Positions 10,901 to 23,935 of a stretch of DNA of 64,000 bases are shown here, piece by piece. A model generated the notes under the pieces. That model had not been told where the DNA came from. It was given only the letters and a program-made list of their open reading frames with translations, and made no database searches. Each line of letters opens with the position of its first letter. The first letter of the stretch is position 1. Origin of the DNA: Prionace glauca (Eukaryota > Chordata > Chondrichthyes > Carcharhiniformes > Carcharhinidae); contig CM075760.1 of assembly GCA_037974335.1 (NCBI GenBank), positions 27,305,402 through 27,369,401 of the forward strand, written 5' to 3'. The translations under genes were made by a program, and so were the position numbers.

Positions 10901-13900
10901 AGAAACATAGAACAGTACAGCACAGTACAGGCCCTTCGGCCCTCAATGCTGTGCCGAGCTATGTCCAAACCCAAGATCAAGCTATCCCACTCCCTAACAC
11001 TCTGGTGTGCTCCATGTGCCTATCCAATAACCGCTTGAAAGTTCCTAAAGTGTCTGACTCCATTATCACAGCAGGCAGTGCATTCCACACCGCAACCACT
11101 CTCTGAGTGAAGAATCTACCTTGGACATCCATCCTATATCTCCCACCATGAACCTTATAGTTGTGCGCCCTAGTAACAGCTACATCCACCCGAGGAAATA
11201 GTCTCTGCACGTCCATTCAATCAATCACTCTCATCATCTTATAAACCTCTATTAAGTCGCCTCTCATCCTCCTCCGCTCCAAAGAGAAAAGCACCAGCTC
11301 CCTCAACGTTCCACATAAGACCTTCCCTCCAAACCAGGCAGCATCCTGGCAAATCTTCTCTGCACTCTCCCCAATGCTTCCACATCCTTCTTAAAGTGAG
11401 GTGACCAGAGATGCACGCAATATTCCAAATGTGGTCTCACCAACGTGCGGTATAGTTGCAGCATAACCCCACTGCTCTTAATTCAAACCCCCTGTTTATA
11501 AACGCTAACACACTATAAACATTCTTCACAGCTCTATCCACTTGAGTGGCAACCTTCAGAGGTCTGTGGATATGAACCCCAAGATCTCTCTGTTCCTTCA
11601 CATTCCTCAGAACCCTGCCGTTGACCCTGTAATCTGCATTCAAGTTTGTCCTACCAAAATGAATCACCTCACACTTATCAGGGTTAAACTCCATCTGCCA
11701 CTTTTCAGCCCAGCTCTGCATCCTATCAATGTTTCTTTGCAGCCTACAAGAGCCCTCCACCTCATCCACTACTCCATCAATCTTGGTGTCATCAGCAAAT
11801 TTATTAACCCAATCTTCAGCCCCCTCTTCCAAGTCATTGATCAAAATCACAAGTAGCAGAGGACCCAGCACTGACCTCTGTGATACACTGCTGTTAACAG
11901 GCCTCCAGTCTGAAAATTTTGCTTCCATCACCGCCCTCTGTCTTCTGTGATACAGCCAGTTACTTATCCGATCCTCTCAATTTCCTTCTATCCCACACAT
12001 CTTTATCTTCTTCAATCTTCTTCATGAGCCTACCATGGGGAACCTTATACGCCTTACTAAAATTCATGTATATAACATTAACTGGTCTACCTTCATCCAC
12101 ATACTTAGTTACCTCCTCAAAGAATTCAATCAAATTTGTGAGACAGGACTTACCCCTCACGAAACCGTTCTGACTATTCCAGATTGAGCTGCATCTTTCC
12201 AAATGGTCATAAATCCTGTCTCTCAGGGCCCTTTCCACTGACTTACCGACCACTGAAGTAAGACTAGCTGACCTATAATTACCAGGGTCATTCCTATTTC
12301 CTTTCTTGAAGAGAAGAACAACATTTGCCACTCTCCAGTCGTCTGGCACTATCCTCGTGGACAGTGAAGACCCAAAGATCAAACTAAAGGCTCAGCAATC
12401 TCATCCCTTGCCTCCCAAAGTATCCTAGGATGTATCTGGTCCAGGGGTTTTATCCAACCTTAGGTTTTTCAAAATTTCTAATACATCTTCCCTGAGAACA
12501 TCTACCTCCTCCATCCTATCAGCCTGTATCACGCACTCATCCTCAAAAACATGCTTTTTTCATCTTTACAGACGTTTCCTTTTTCCTCTTAACAAGACAT
12601 TCAACCTCCTTTGTGAACCATTGTTCCTTCACTCAGCCATTTCTTCCCTGCCTGCCAGGGACATACAGTATTTATTCCCTGATAAAGCTTCACTTTTGGT
12701 TTGTGCCTATACCTGACAGTTTCTGTTCCCGTCTTATGCTCCATAATTCTTGCCTAATCGCATCATAATTACCCCTGCTCCAGCTATAAACCTTGCCCTG
12801 TAGTGTGACCCTATCCCTCTCCATTGCAATAATGAAGGACACTGAATTGTGGTCACTATTTCCAAAGTGCTCTTCCACAAACAAATCGAACACTTGGCCC
12901 GGTTCATTACCCAGTACCAAGTCCAATGTGGCCCCACCTCCTGTCGGCTTATCCACATATTGTGTCAGGATACTCTCGTGCACACACTGTACAAAAACTG
13001 TCCTATCCAAACTATTCGACCTATAAAGGTTCCAATCAATATTTGGAAATTGAAGTCACCCATGATAACTACCCTGTGACCTCCACACCTATCCATAATC
13101 TGCTTTGCCATTTCCTCCTCCACATCTGTACTACTATTTGCGGGCCTATAGAAAACGCCTAACAACGTAACCGCTCCTTTCCTATTTCTAGATTCAGCCC
13201 ATATTACCTCAGGAGGCAGATCACCCTCGAAATGCCTTTCAGCAGTCGTTAAACCATTCTTGATTCACAATGCTACTCCTCCATCTCTTTTACTGCCTTC
13301 CCTATTCTTACTGAAACTTCTATATCCCGAAACTGCCAACAACCATTCCTGCTCCTGTTCTAACCATGTCTCCGTAATGGCCACAGCATCATAGTCCCAA
13401 GTACCAATCCACGCTCCAAGTTCACCTACCTTAATCCTGATGCTCCTTGCATTGAAGTAGATACATTTCAACCCACCATCCTGTCTGCTTGTACACTCCT
13501 GCAACCTTGGTACCTTCCTCAGTACCTCGCGACCCTCAACACTGGCTTTTGGATCACATCTCATTTTCTTGTCCCCCTGACTAATTAGTTTAAACCTCCC
13601 CGATGAGTAGATGCAAATTTCCCTCCCAGGATATTAGTGCCCCTCTGGTTCAGAGGCAAACCGTCCTGTTTGTACAAGTCCCACCTTCCCCAGAATGTGC
13701 TTTAATTATCCAAGTAAATGAAACCCTCTCTCCAATACCATCCCTGCAGCCATATGTTAATCTGCACTCTTTCTCCCTGTTCTTCAACTCACTAGCACGT
13801 GGCACCGGCAACAAACCAGAGATGACGACAGGCTTTGTTCTAGCTTTCAGCTTCCAGCCTAGCTCCCTAAAATCCTGTTTTAAATCCCCATCCCTTCTTC

Positions 13901-13917
13901 TACCTACATTCCACAAT
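10901..13917 (-). mobile_element. Long CR1-clade LINE copy (endonuclease plus RT)
   Basis: This is a minus-strand element of about 3 kb with its 3' end at 10901. Reading 5' to 3' on the minus strand it shows: an ORF1-like esterase trace (VVISGLLPVPRASEL, about 13800); the start of the APE-type endonuclease (CIYFNARSIRIKVGELG and AITETWLEQEQEW, 13265-13480); the endonuclease end (LDLVLGNEPGQVFDL and GNSDHNSVSF); RT blocks (VPDDWRVANVVLLFKKGNRN, then KFADDTKIDGVVDE); and the C-terminal region. Frames are broken in many places, so this is a dead copy. Its subfamily differs from the neighbouring plus-strand copy at 14400. Confidence 0.85.
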
Positions 13918-14040
13918 ATTTATGTTCTTATACTCCCAGTCAATGAAATATCATTGCAGATTATAAATTGGATTATAAATTGCTGCAGGAAATCAAGACA
14001 CAAAAATAAGAACCAAAGAATATTAATGGATAAATATTGA

Positions 14041-14379
14041 ACATAGCACCCTACAGTGCAGAAACAGGCCCTTCGGCCCATCGAGTCTGCACCGAACACA
14101 ATCCCACCCAGACCCTATCCCCATATCCCTACACATTTTACATGCTAATCCCTCTAACCTACACATCCCAGAATACTAAGGGGCAATTTTAGCATAGCCA
14201 ATGAACCTAACCCGCACATCTTTGGACTGTGGGAGGAAACCGGAGCACCCGGAGAAAACCCACGCAGACACGAGGAGAATGTGCAAACTCCACACAGGCA
14301 GCGACCCGAGCCGGGAATCGAACCCAGGATCCTGGAGCTGTGAAGCAGCAGTGCTAACCACTGTGCTACCGTGCCGCCC
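14041..14379 (-). mobile_element. tRNA-derived V-SINE (elasmobranch HE1-like), nearly full length
   Basis: On the minus strand it starts with a tRNA-like head (GGGCGGCACGG..., A box AGTGGTTAGCAC, B box GGTTCGATTCC) and continues into the V-SINE central domain ('gtgtggagtttgcacattct', 'ctccgg', 'cacagtccaaagatg'). It ends in a 3' tail with 'gatgggccgaagggcc'. The motif AATATTAATGGATA occurs once before the element and twice just after it, which fits a target-site duplication. HE1/V-SINE assignment is from memory of these families. Confidence 0.85.
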
Positions 14380-14399
14380 AAATATTAATGGATAGATAT

Positions 14400-16475
14400 T
14401 AATGGATAAAGATGAAGCCTGTCCTCAGGGGAGGGTGTTAAACTGGGGGAGGGCTAGATACAACCGGATTAGGCAGGATCTTAAAGATACGCACTGGGGT
14501 AAGCTGTTTGATGGCAGGTCGACGCTGGGAATGTGGGAGTCTCTCAAGGGAAAACTAAAATCTTTGAAGGAAAGACATATGCCGGTCAAGAGGAAGGATG
14601 GGAAGGGTAGGATTAGAGAGCCGTGGGTAACTAGGGATATTGAGGACCTGGTCAGGAGGAAGAGGGAGGCGTACATTATATCTAGGCATTTGAGGACAGA
14701 GATAGCGTTAGAAGGATACAGAGAATGTAGGAGAGAACTTAAAAGGGGCATCAGAAAGGCAAAAGGGGGCCACGAAATGGCTTTGGCGGGTAGGATTAAG
14801 GAAAATCCTAAGGCATTTTACTCCTATGATAGAAACAAAAGGATGGTTAGAGGGAAGATTGGTCCTCTCAGGGACAGAGGAGGGGAACTATGCTTGGAGC
14901 CTGGGGGAATGGGGGAGATCTTGAATGAATACTTTGCGTCGGTATTCACGCAGGAGAGGGGCCTGATGTCTGGTGCTGTGCTTGAGGAGTTTGAGGATCC
15001 GTTGAGGGAAATAGTCATCACGAGGGAAGAGGTGTTGGGGCTTTTAGACACTATAAAGACGGAAACATCTCCGGGGCTTGATGGCATCTATCCCAGGCTG
15101 CTAAGGGAGGTAAGGGATGAAATTGCTGGGCCTCTGACGCAAATCTTTGTCTCTTCTTTGGACATAGGTGAGGTCCCAGAGGATTGGCGGATTGCAAATG
15201 TAGTACCGTTGTTTAAAAAGGGTCAGAGGGATAACCCAGGGAATTATAGGCCAGTGAGCTTGACTTCAGTTATAGGCAAGCTAATGGAGAGGATCCTCAA
15301 GGATAGGATGTATGAACATCTGGAGCGTTGCAATCTGATCAGGGATACGCAGCATGGCTTCGTTACAGGGAGGTCGTGCCTTACGAATCTAGTGGAATTT
15401 TTTGAAGAGGTGACAAAAACGGTTGACGAAGGACAAGCCGTTGATGTCGTCTATATGGATTTCAGTAAGGCGTTTGACAAGGTCCCTCATGGTAGGCTGA
15501 TAGAAAAGGTGAAGGCTCATGGGATACAAGGCCAGGTATGTAGATGGGTGGAGAACTGGCTTGGGAGGAGGAGACAGCGGGTAGTAGTGGAAGACTCCTT
15601 TTCCAATTGGAGGTCTGTCACCAGTGGTTTGCCGCAGGGCTCGGTACTAGGACCTCTTCTATTTGTAGTATATATTAATGACTTGGAAGACGGGGTAGGT
15701 GGTGTGATCAGCAAATTTGCTGATGACACTAAGATGGTTGGATTGGCGGGTACTGAGGAGCAGTGCCTGGCAATGCAACAGGACATAGACAGGCTGGTAG
15801 ATTGGGCAGATAGATGACAAATGGAATTTAATCCGGAGAAATGCGAGGTGATGCACTTTGGCCGGAATAATGTGGAGGGGAGTTATACGATAAATGGTAG
15901 AACTATCCGGGGCATAGATACGCAGAGAGACCTGGGGGTGCAAGTGCACAAATCCCTGAAGGTGTCGGTGCAGGTGCAGAATGTGATGAGGAAAGCGTAT
16001 GGTATGTTAGCCTTCATAGGAAGGGGTATAGAATATAAGAGTAGGAATCTGATGTTGCAGTTGTATAGAACGTTGGTTAGGCCTCACTTGGAGTACTGCG
16101 TCCAGTTCTGGTCGCCGTACTACTGGAAGGATGTAGAGATCCTGGAGAGAGTGCAGAGGAGATTTACCAGGATGCTGCCTGGTATGGAAGGGCTGTCTTA
16201 CGAGGAAAGATTGAACGAACTTGGGCTGTTTTCCCTTGAGAGACGTCGGCTGAGGGGGGATCTAATAGAGGTTTATAAGATTATGAAGGGGATAGATAGA
16301 GTAAATGGTGGTAAGCTTTTTCCGCTATTAGAAATGGATAGAACGAGGGGTCACGGGCTTAGGGTGAGGGGGGCTAGGTATAAGACAAATATTAGAGGGC
16401 AGTTTTTCGCGCAATGGGTAGTGGGGGTATGGAATGCACTGCCGAGTAAGGTGGTGGAAGCAGTCACTTAGACAG
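14400..16475 (+). mobile_element. CR1-clade LINE with almost fully open reverse transcriptase
   Basis: A 471-codon open frame (14402-15817) and a 216-codon frame (15821-16471) lie in the same reading frame and are separated by a single TGA, at a place where related copies here encode Trp (R-W-Q-M-E-F). Visible blocks are the endonuclease-RT linker, RT fingers (VPEDWRIANVVPLFKKGQR), GNYRPVSLTSVIGKLMERI, DVVYMDFSKAFDKVPHGRL, GLPQGSVLGPLLFVVYINDL, catalytic FADDTK, and the C-terminal RRFTRMLPGMEGLSYEERL. It is 5'-truncated, lacking the endonuclease. The good preservation implies a fairly recent insertion. Confidence 0.9.
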
Positions 16476-16794
16476 CCACATGAGCGGTCTACATATAGGG
16501 GGATATAGCAGGCCTTACTAAACATTGTAGGCTTGGGATTCTGTTTTTGCCTCAGGGATGTTACAGTCTTTGCCTGTTTAATAATGAATTTTTTGTCTCC
16601 ACAGGCATTTAAGTCCACCTTGTTGACCAGCAAGGGGCATGCATGTGGCAGGTTGTAGTGGGCTGCTCTTGAATGTTGCTTCGGGAGTTGCCTATTGCTT
16701 CATGTCGTTAGTGTGCTTAAACTGGACCATCTCAAGGGCAACATGACAGCTCAGAGACTATCTCTGTTGCTGTGCGGACACATGGATTTTGGCC
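16476..16794. other. Tail of the LINE and unassigned sequence
   Basis: The first part resembles the CR1 3' UTR. The rest ('gttgaccagcaaggggc' onward) is not recognised. Confidence 0.35.
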
Positions 16795-17047
16795 TGTGTC
16801 TGTGGGTGTTTGCGCGTTCTCCCCGTGGTTGCATGGGTTTCCTCCGGGTGCTCCGGTTTCCTCCCACATCCCAAAGATGTGCTTTTAGGCTGATTGATTG
16901 GGTAACAAATTGTCCCTATATTGGACCTCCCTGATCCTCGCACATTAGGCGTAGACTAAAATCATGAATAGGTCACTGAGACAATGGGACGGCGGCGCGG
17001 GCTCGTTGGGCCGAAGGGCCTGTTTCCCGTGCTGTGTTATGCTTTGT
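16795..17047 (+). mobile_element. SINE fragment (V-SINE core and 3' tail)
   Basis: The core words 'gcgttctccccgtgg', 'ctccgggtgctccggtttcc' and 'ccaaagatgtgc' are followed by the tail 'gttgggccgaagggcctgtt'. The tRNA head is missing. The tail type matches the minus-strand SINE at 28188. Confidence 0.75.
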
Positions 17048-17484
17048 TAATAAAGAAAAACATATTCAAGCTTTTTTCTTTACGATTTCGTGAAGGTGGT
17101 CGTCTCCGACGAGGCGTGAGTGTATTCGCCATACCTTTTACCCTGAACTAAGTGGTGTGTCAATCCATTAATATGTATGTATCTCAATCGATTTTATGAC
17201 CCTATGATTTCAGTGGACAAATAAGATCAAGCACACTGCCATAGATCCGGAGTCACATAAAAGCCTGACCCGGGTGGGAGAACAGTTTTCTGTCCCCAAA
17301 ACAATTAATGAACAAAATTGTTTAAACATTAGGATTATAAGATTATATTTGTTAAAATCACCATTATTGACGAAATAATTCAATTACTATCTATTGAATG
17401 AATTTACATTCCACCCCCTGAGATTTAAACTGTTTCACCTGATCGTTTGCCTGGATTAGTGGAAATAAAAGGACATTTTTTCCG
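17048..17484. other. No feature recognised
   Basis: AT-rich sequence without a gene or clear repeat. Confidence 0.4.
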
Positions 17485-18470
17485 AGAGCCATCCACTGAC
17501 TAATGGGGTCACGCAGGAGTCAATGCTGAGACCCGGCTGTTCATTATACTTATAAGTTACCTTAGTGAGTGAATCAAATGTAATATTTCAAAATTGAGAT
17601 ACGATTGTGAGTTGTGAAGTGGATGCAATGAGGCTTCAAGGGGATTTAGGCAAGTTGACTGACTGGGTAAAAATGACATATGAAATACAGCATGGAAAAT
17701 GTGACGTTCTGCACGTTGGAAGAAAAAATGGTAATATTAAAATTTAGAAATATTGGGAAGTATCCTTGTACACCAGTCACTGAAACGGGAGAGGAACCAA
17801 GTAATTAGAGAGAAAAACGGTATGTTGGTCTTCGTTGCAAGATGATTTGAGTTCAAAAGAACGGGCGTTTTACTGCAGTTGTAACGGGGCCCGTTGAGCT
17901 CATACCTGGAGAATTGCGTGCAGTCTTGGTCTCCTTCCGTTATCAAACGACATACCTGTCATAGAGAGAGTACAACTGAGGTTCATACATTGTACATATA
18001 CTCGGATATTATTGGGTTGCCGAGACTGTCCTACGAGATTTGATTGGTTCGCTTGGGCTTGTATTGACTAAATTTAGAAAGTTGGGAGGAAACTTGATTG
18101 AAGCACATTACATTTCAACAGCACTGGCCAGACCATATTCAGAAACATTGTTTTTCACTGCCGTGTGTCTCGAACCAGCATATATGGTCTAATGGTATGA
18201 CAACCGCCATTTGGGGCAGACTGTTTCCATTTGGGAAACATGTAACGCATAAATTCTAGTGAACTTGTGGAATTCCTGGAAGCTAAGTCAGGGAGTTCAT
18301 TCAAGAAAGAGATACATGACATTTTAGATTTTAATGTCATTAAGGTGGGTGGGGAGAAAGCAGGAATATGGTTTTGAGGGAGGTAATCAGTCATAATCAT
18401 ATTGAATTTTAGAGCAGGCTGAAAGGACCCAACGGTCGACACTTGCTCCGACTGTCTATGTTTCTATGTT
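17485..18470 (+). mobile_element. Old LINE remnant (CR1/L2-like RT)
   Basis: The plus strand can be read, with many breaks, as the region just before and after the RT active site. 'ctaatggggtcacgcaggagtcaatgctg' corresponds to the VPQGSVLG block, 'aatgtgacgttctgcacgttgg' to GKCEVLHFG, and 'gaattgcgtgcagtcttggtct' to EYCVQFW. It is heavily mutated and clearly old. Confidence 0.6.
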
Positions 18471-19059
18471 TATTTGCCTGTATCATGCACAGCCTAACAG
18501 CCTCGAATGATGTCGAGGAAGGCTGTGGACGACTGATGGAAAACTATTCCTGATGCGAATATTATTGACTTCTGTGAATTTCGAGCCATGCACATTATCT
18601 GTCTGGTAAATTTTCCGTCCCGTGGATGTGCTGTATCCCTTTAAAATGACAGTTGATTGTTCTGAAGCCCACATGGACAACGGGAAAGAGACACGGTCCC
18701 GAATCCGCATCATGCAGCTATCGCTTATGCTTCAGCACATAAATACTACATTTTGGCCATTATTTTATTCACTCGGTCAGCATGTCGAGGAGAGTGGTCG
18801 TGATGTGATACATACGAGGTTTCCAGGAGTCGTTTCTCAAACTAATTTTAATTATTTCCATATGGACAGGATAATATCTAATCGTGTTTTGTCTAGAACA
18901 AACTGTGCTACAGTTCAGGTATTTCCAGTTTTAATTCCTAATTAGCAATAATTGTATGTAGTCTCCGTTCAAATTCAGTGAGCATGCATTTTTCTCAATC
19001 ATGACAAGTTTACGTCGAACATAAAAAGTACTAACATAACTGCTGAATATTAGACTCAG

Positions 19060-19335
19060 TGTAAGGGCCGTCAATTCAAGACGAGTTGAAGAGTATTTTT
19101 TCTCTTATAGAGCGGTAAATCTGTTGAATTCTTTACGAATACTGCAGGGTTTGGGTCACTATTTATTGTCACTGCAGAGAGAGGCTAAATTGTAATTAGT
19201 AAGGGAATCAATAGTTATGGGGATGTGGCGGGGATGTGGATGATTATCATATTTAATCTGTCAAGATCCCATTGAATGGAGGAGCAGATTTGATGGATCA
19301 AATGGGCCTAATGCTGTTCCTACAATTATGATCAT
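19060..19335 (+). repeat. LINE 3'-end remnant
   Basis: The stretch ends with the familiar 3' layout: 'agggaatcaatagttatggggat', then 'cattgaatggaggagcagatttgatggat', then 'aatgggcctaatgctgttcct'. No coding capacity remains. Confidence 0.6.
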
Positions 19336-19859
19336 ATAGCTGTCACGAACTGGAGGCCTTTTGTCACCCTGCCAGAATGAGACTTTCACCGTGTAGGAAA
19401 CTGACACAAAGCATAAAGACTCCAGTCCTTGTAAACAGTGTAGTGATAATATTACAAATAGCGGTTAAAGAAACACCTGTCTATTTTTACCAGTAGGTGA
19501 CAGTTACGTGATATTCTACCCTTTGCGGATCTCCGACGAATGCAGCTTGGAAACAGAACATTGATCAGTTTCTCAATACAAATTGAAATTAGTTACCTAT
19601 TTAATATATTTCCTTTTATTTCAAACTTCGGAATTAAAACAAAAACATTGGGTTTAATTTTCAGCACATGAATTATAGTGTCAACACATAATATTTTTTT
19701 CGCGATGAATGGACTGGAAAATATCTAAACAACACGCTTATTGTAGAAAGATTATAGAAACCTATAATCTGGTCAGCCGACTATCGACTGTAGGGGAAAG
19801 TAAAATACTTGAATGTTTGTCTGGACATAAGAAGACATTGAGGAAATCATACAGATATC

Positions 19860-20880
19860 AAGAAGGATTGGCATAGCTCCATGCAAGCGAAATTGTGTTT
19901 TAACATTTATTAGAGTTCATTGAGGAATTAACAGTCAAAGCAAGTAACGTAGAACATGTAGCTGTGGTACACTTTGATTTCCAAATGTTATTTGATAAAT
20001 TTATGCATCAAAGGTTACGACAGAATAAGAGCTGATTTTGTAGGGCAAAAAGTCATATCATGGACAGAGGACTGATTAGCTAAAAAGAAGAAACAAAAGT
20101 TGACATTAATTTTGGGGCTTCCCAACTGCAGAAAATGGAAGATACAGGGATAGCACGGGGACATGTTCTTTGAGCTCAATGGCATGTATCATTAGACCGT
20201 GAACCCAGAATGAGTAGGCAGAAAGAATAGGAGACATTTTTTGCCAAGAACACCAAGATGGCTGGGAGTATGAATTGTCTGAAGGAAATGTGCAGACTTC
20301 AAATGGATATTGATGGATACCTGAGTGTCAAAGAATATTTTGCACGTCGAGTTTGATGTGGAAAAATTTGAAATTGTCCACTTTAGCAGGCAGAAATTGA
20401 ATACAATATGCTATTTAAACGTAAAACGAAAGAACCACTCACAGTAAAGAGGAGTCGGCGTGCCCACTACATTGAGCAAAACAGGTTGGTTGTGCAAGTA
20501 ACCGAAAAAACAGGAAGGCAACTGAATTACTGCAGCATATTGCAAGGAAGTAGAATATAAATCTTTTACCGCCGTTTTTGAGAGCATTGGTGCGACCACT
20601 TCCAGAGAACTGTGCACACTTCTGGAGAAAAATAATACATTAGCATTCGCAGTAATTGAAACGAAAATGTGCGCCCTCCTCATTCCTGTAGTTAAGTGTT
20701 TACACTTTCATAACAGATTGAAAGGAGTTAGCTCATACACATTCGAGATTACAAAAAATGAATAAGTGGTGATTTTATTGAAACCATCGAAATTCCGAGG
20801 GGACATGATCAGGAGATCGAGGTCATACAGTCGATAAAGTTGCGCTAAAGTGCCGTTTCAGCGCGGTGGCTAAAATACAG
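19860..20880 (+). mobile_element. Old LINE remnant (CR1/L2-like RT)
   Basis: Degraded reverse transcriptase. 'tacactttgatttccaaatg' corresponds to a VYLDFQKAF block, 'catggacagaggactgattagcta' to WIEDWLA, 'ttttttgccaagaacacc' to the FADDT box, and 'aatttgaaattgtccactttag' to KFEIVHFS. Numerous stops and indels show an ancient insertion. Confidence 0.6.
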
Positions 20881-21987
20881 GACATCCATCAAGTATTACG
20901 TTATTCCCTTCTAGTTAGAAGTGATTTTTTACTCACTTTTGGTCATTGAAATTTAGGATGTTTTTCAAAGAATTTAGAAGTAGTTTCATCAATAATTATA
21001 CTCAAGGCGATAATAAAAAGTGGCAGATGAAAAAGGCTGAAAATTTTATTTCTGCACACAAGTCCCCTGTTGTTGTATTTCGAAGTGTGTACAGCATCAT
21101 AATGTGAGGACAGGTATCGGGAACGATAGGTCAGAACAATTAAAATAGTCACTATATCAGAGCGGTCAGTGAAGATTATAGAAGAATTGGATAAAGTAGC
21201 TGAGAAGAGATTGAAAACGGAAAGTCATTGTTGACATCGATTGTCATCTGCTCTAGACTAAGTAAGGACATGCATTTAGCTGAATGTAACTTTTTGACTA
21301 AGGGAACAACGACAAAAGAAGGGTTATGATGCGGTGGAATTATGTGATGGCATATATATGAGTCCTGCAGCTATGAATATAAGTATTTGACTGGCAGTGC
21401 GAGAAGGATGAAGAAGATGATGGTTCTGAAGATGAAAGTGATGATCATGAGGATAATGGTGATGGTAGTAATGGACTTTTAGGGAATAAAATTGCAAGAT
21501 TGTTTGAATAAGGCAGGGATAATGAACTGACATTATTGTTCTGCACAGAGATGACATAAAATGATTTTTAAACGACCTCACATATGTTGCAATCACTTGA
21601 GGGAAATTTGATCGCACTAATCTATGGCAACAGCATCCTTCTTAGCCAAAGAGAGGGAAACCAAACAGAGTGATAGACGCACGTTCCTGTTAAGTGCAGA
21701 AGTGAAGTCGACTCTCATATTTAGCCCAACTTGCAAGAAAGTCAGTAAAAAAACATTTATAATCTGAATTTTCAGAGTCTCCCCCGAAGAAAACACAAAA
21801 CACACATTTTTCATTTTCAAGTGTTAAGCCTTTGTTTATTCTGCGACAAATTTGTCATGATGGCAAACAAAACAAAATAAATATAATACGGCATGTCAAA
21901 ATTACTTCTTGATCAACACATAACTGAATCCATTGGCAAGAGTGATGGCGGAAATTATTCGCAGTTTTAAGGCTGATCTAAATGATT
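20881..21987. other. Anonymous region with a GAT/GAA-rich tract
   Basis: No gene is recognised. A purine-rich imperfect GAT/GAA repeat lies at about 21402-21473 on the plus strand. Confidence 0.45.
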
Positions 21988-23592
21988 ACATAAGAACATA
22001 AGAACATAAGAACATAAGAAATAGGAGCAGGAGTAGGCCATCTGGCCCTTCGAGCCTGCCCCGCCATTCAATAAGATCATGTCTGATCTGTCATGACTCA
22101 GCTCCACCTTCCCGCCCTCTCCCCATAACCCTTAATCCCTTCTCTTATCAAAAACCCATCAACCCGTTTCTTAAAAATATTTAGCGAGGCAGCCTCCACC
22201 ACTTCAACGGGCAGAGAATTCCAGAGATTCACCACCCTTTGAGTGAAGAAGTTCCTCCTCAACTCTGTTCTAAACCGCCCCCCCCCCCTTTATCTTGAGG
22301 CTGTGCCCCCTAGTCCTACTGTCTTTTTTGAGCGGGAACAGTCTCTCCACCTCTACCCTATCCATCCCATTCATCATCTTATACGTCTCAATGAGATCTC
22401 CCCTCATTCTTCTAAACTCTAACGAGTACAAGCCTAGTTTATTCAGCCTCTCCTCATAGCTCAATCCCCTCAACTCCGGTATCAGCCGAGTAAACCTCCT
22501 CTGCACTCCCTCCAGGGCCAAAACATCCTTGCGCAGGTGCGGCGCCCAAAACTGCACACAGTACTCCAGCTGCGGCCTCACCAATGCCCTATACAGCTGC
22601 AGCAAGACCTCCCTACTTTTATATTCAATCCCCTTCGCTATGAAGGCCAGCATCCCATTCGCCTTCCTGACCACCTGCTGCACCTGCAAGCTGGGTTTTT
22701 GCGACTCATGCACAAGGACCCCGAGGTCCCTCTGCACCGTCGCCTGCTGCAGTTTTTCGCCCCGTAAGTAATAGTCCTTCCTACCATTCCTCCTACCAAA
22801 GTGGACCACCTCACACTTGCCAACATTAAATTCCATTTGCCATTTCCTGGCCCATTCGCCCAGCCTATCTAGATCCTTCTGCAGACTCTCCACACCCTCC
22901 GCACAATTTGCCTTTCCCCCAATCTTGGTGTCATCAGCAAATTTCGACACCCTGCACTCGGTTCCCTCCTCCAGATCATCTATATAAATGGTAAATAGCT
23001 GAGGCCCCAGCACCGACCCCTGGGGCACCCCACTAGTCACCAACCGCCAATCCGAATAGCACCCATTGACCCCCACTCTCTGCCTCCTATTTGACAACCA
23101 ATCCTCTATCCACGCTAACACCCTACCCCCAACTCCATGTCCCCTGACCTTCTGCAATAACCTCTTGTGAGGTACCTTGTCAAACGCCTTCTGAAAATCC
23201 AGAAAGACCACATCCACCGGCTCTCCTCCATCCACTGCCCTAGACACATCCTCATAGAACTCCAGTAAATTTGTCAGACACGACTTCCCTTTAATGAAAC
23301 CGTGTTGCGTCCGCCCTATCAAGCAATTCCCCTCAAGATGCCTCGCTATTTCCTCCTTAATGACGGTTTCTAACATTTTACCTACCACAGACGTTAAACT
23401 AACCGGCCTATAATTCCCCGCCTTTTGCCTGGCACCCTTCTTAAACAACGGCGTAACATTAGCCGTTTTCCAATCTTCCGGCACTTCCCCGGAATCCAGC
23501 GACGTCTGGAAAATAACCACCAAGGCATCCACTATCACCTCCGCCATTTCTTTCAGAACCCTCGGATGCATTCCATCCGGTCCTGGGGACAA
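21988..23592 (-). mobile_element. Young CR1-clade LINE, 5'-truncated, 440-codon open RT segment
   Basis: Minus-strand copy. The uninterrupted frame from 23592 to 22270 covers the RT palm and thumb: SPGPDGMHPRVLKEM, GNYRPVSLTSVVGKMLETVI, DVVFLDFQKAFDKVPHKRL, SGVPQGSVLGPQLFTIYIDD, catalytic FADDTKIGG and RRFTRLIPELRGLSYEERL. The frame is then lost at a poly-C run (22276-22288), after which the last part of the protein continues in another frame. The 3' end, in plus orientation, is an 'ataagaacataagaacata' series repeated three times (21993-22020). Its intactness suggests a recent insertion, although it lacks the endonuclease. Confidence 0.9.
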
Positions 23593-23935
23593 TTACATAA
23601 CAATTACTTCCTCACAGGCATCAGAGCAATAACCCAGATGGAAACAAACGCCCAAATAATTTATAATTCGAGCAAGCACTTGAAAAATGACAACTTAACT
23701 CCCGAGGCTAACAGGAATACATAGAACAACGAGTCAGCAGCGGCAAAAGAGCTGAAATCTAACTGAGCGTATTTTACTGACGGGATTATGTGAGGATGTT
23801 GTCTTACTTTGTCGTTCATATATTGACACATTGGGAATGAAATTAATTCCGAGTGTATATTTGATGCGGGTCGTGTTTAATAGAAACAAGAATAGGAAAC
23901 ATGGCAAGACAACATTAATTTCTTGTAGAATTTTC

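Noticed and set aside
14041-14379. Extra tRNA genes from SINE heads (also at 47571, 59356 and 56922)
   Set aside because: Only A/B-box-like heads are present, followed by the V-SINE core. They do not fold into full cloverleaves.
21402-21473. Acidic/basic repeat peptide from the GAT/GAA tract
   Set aside because: Simple purine-rich microsatellite without gene structure.
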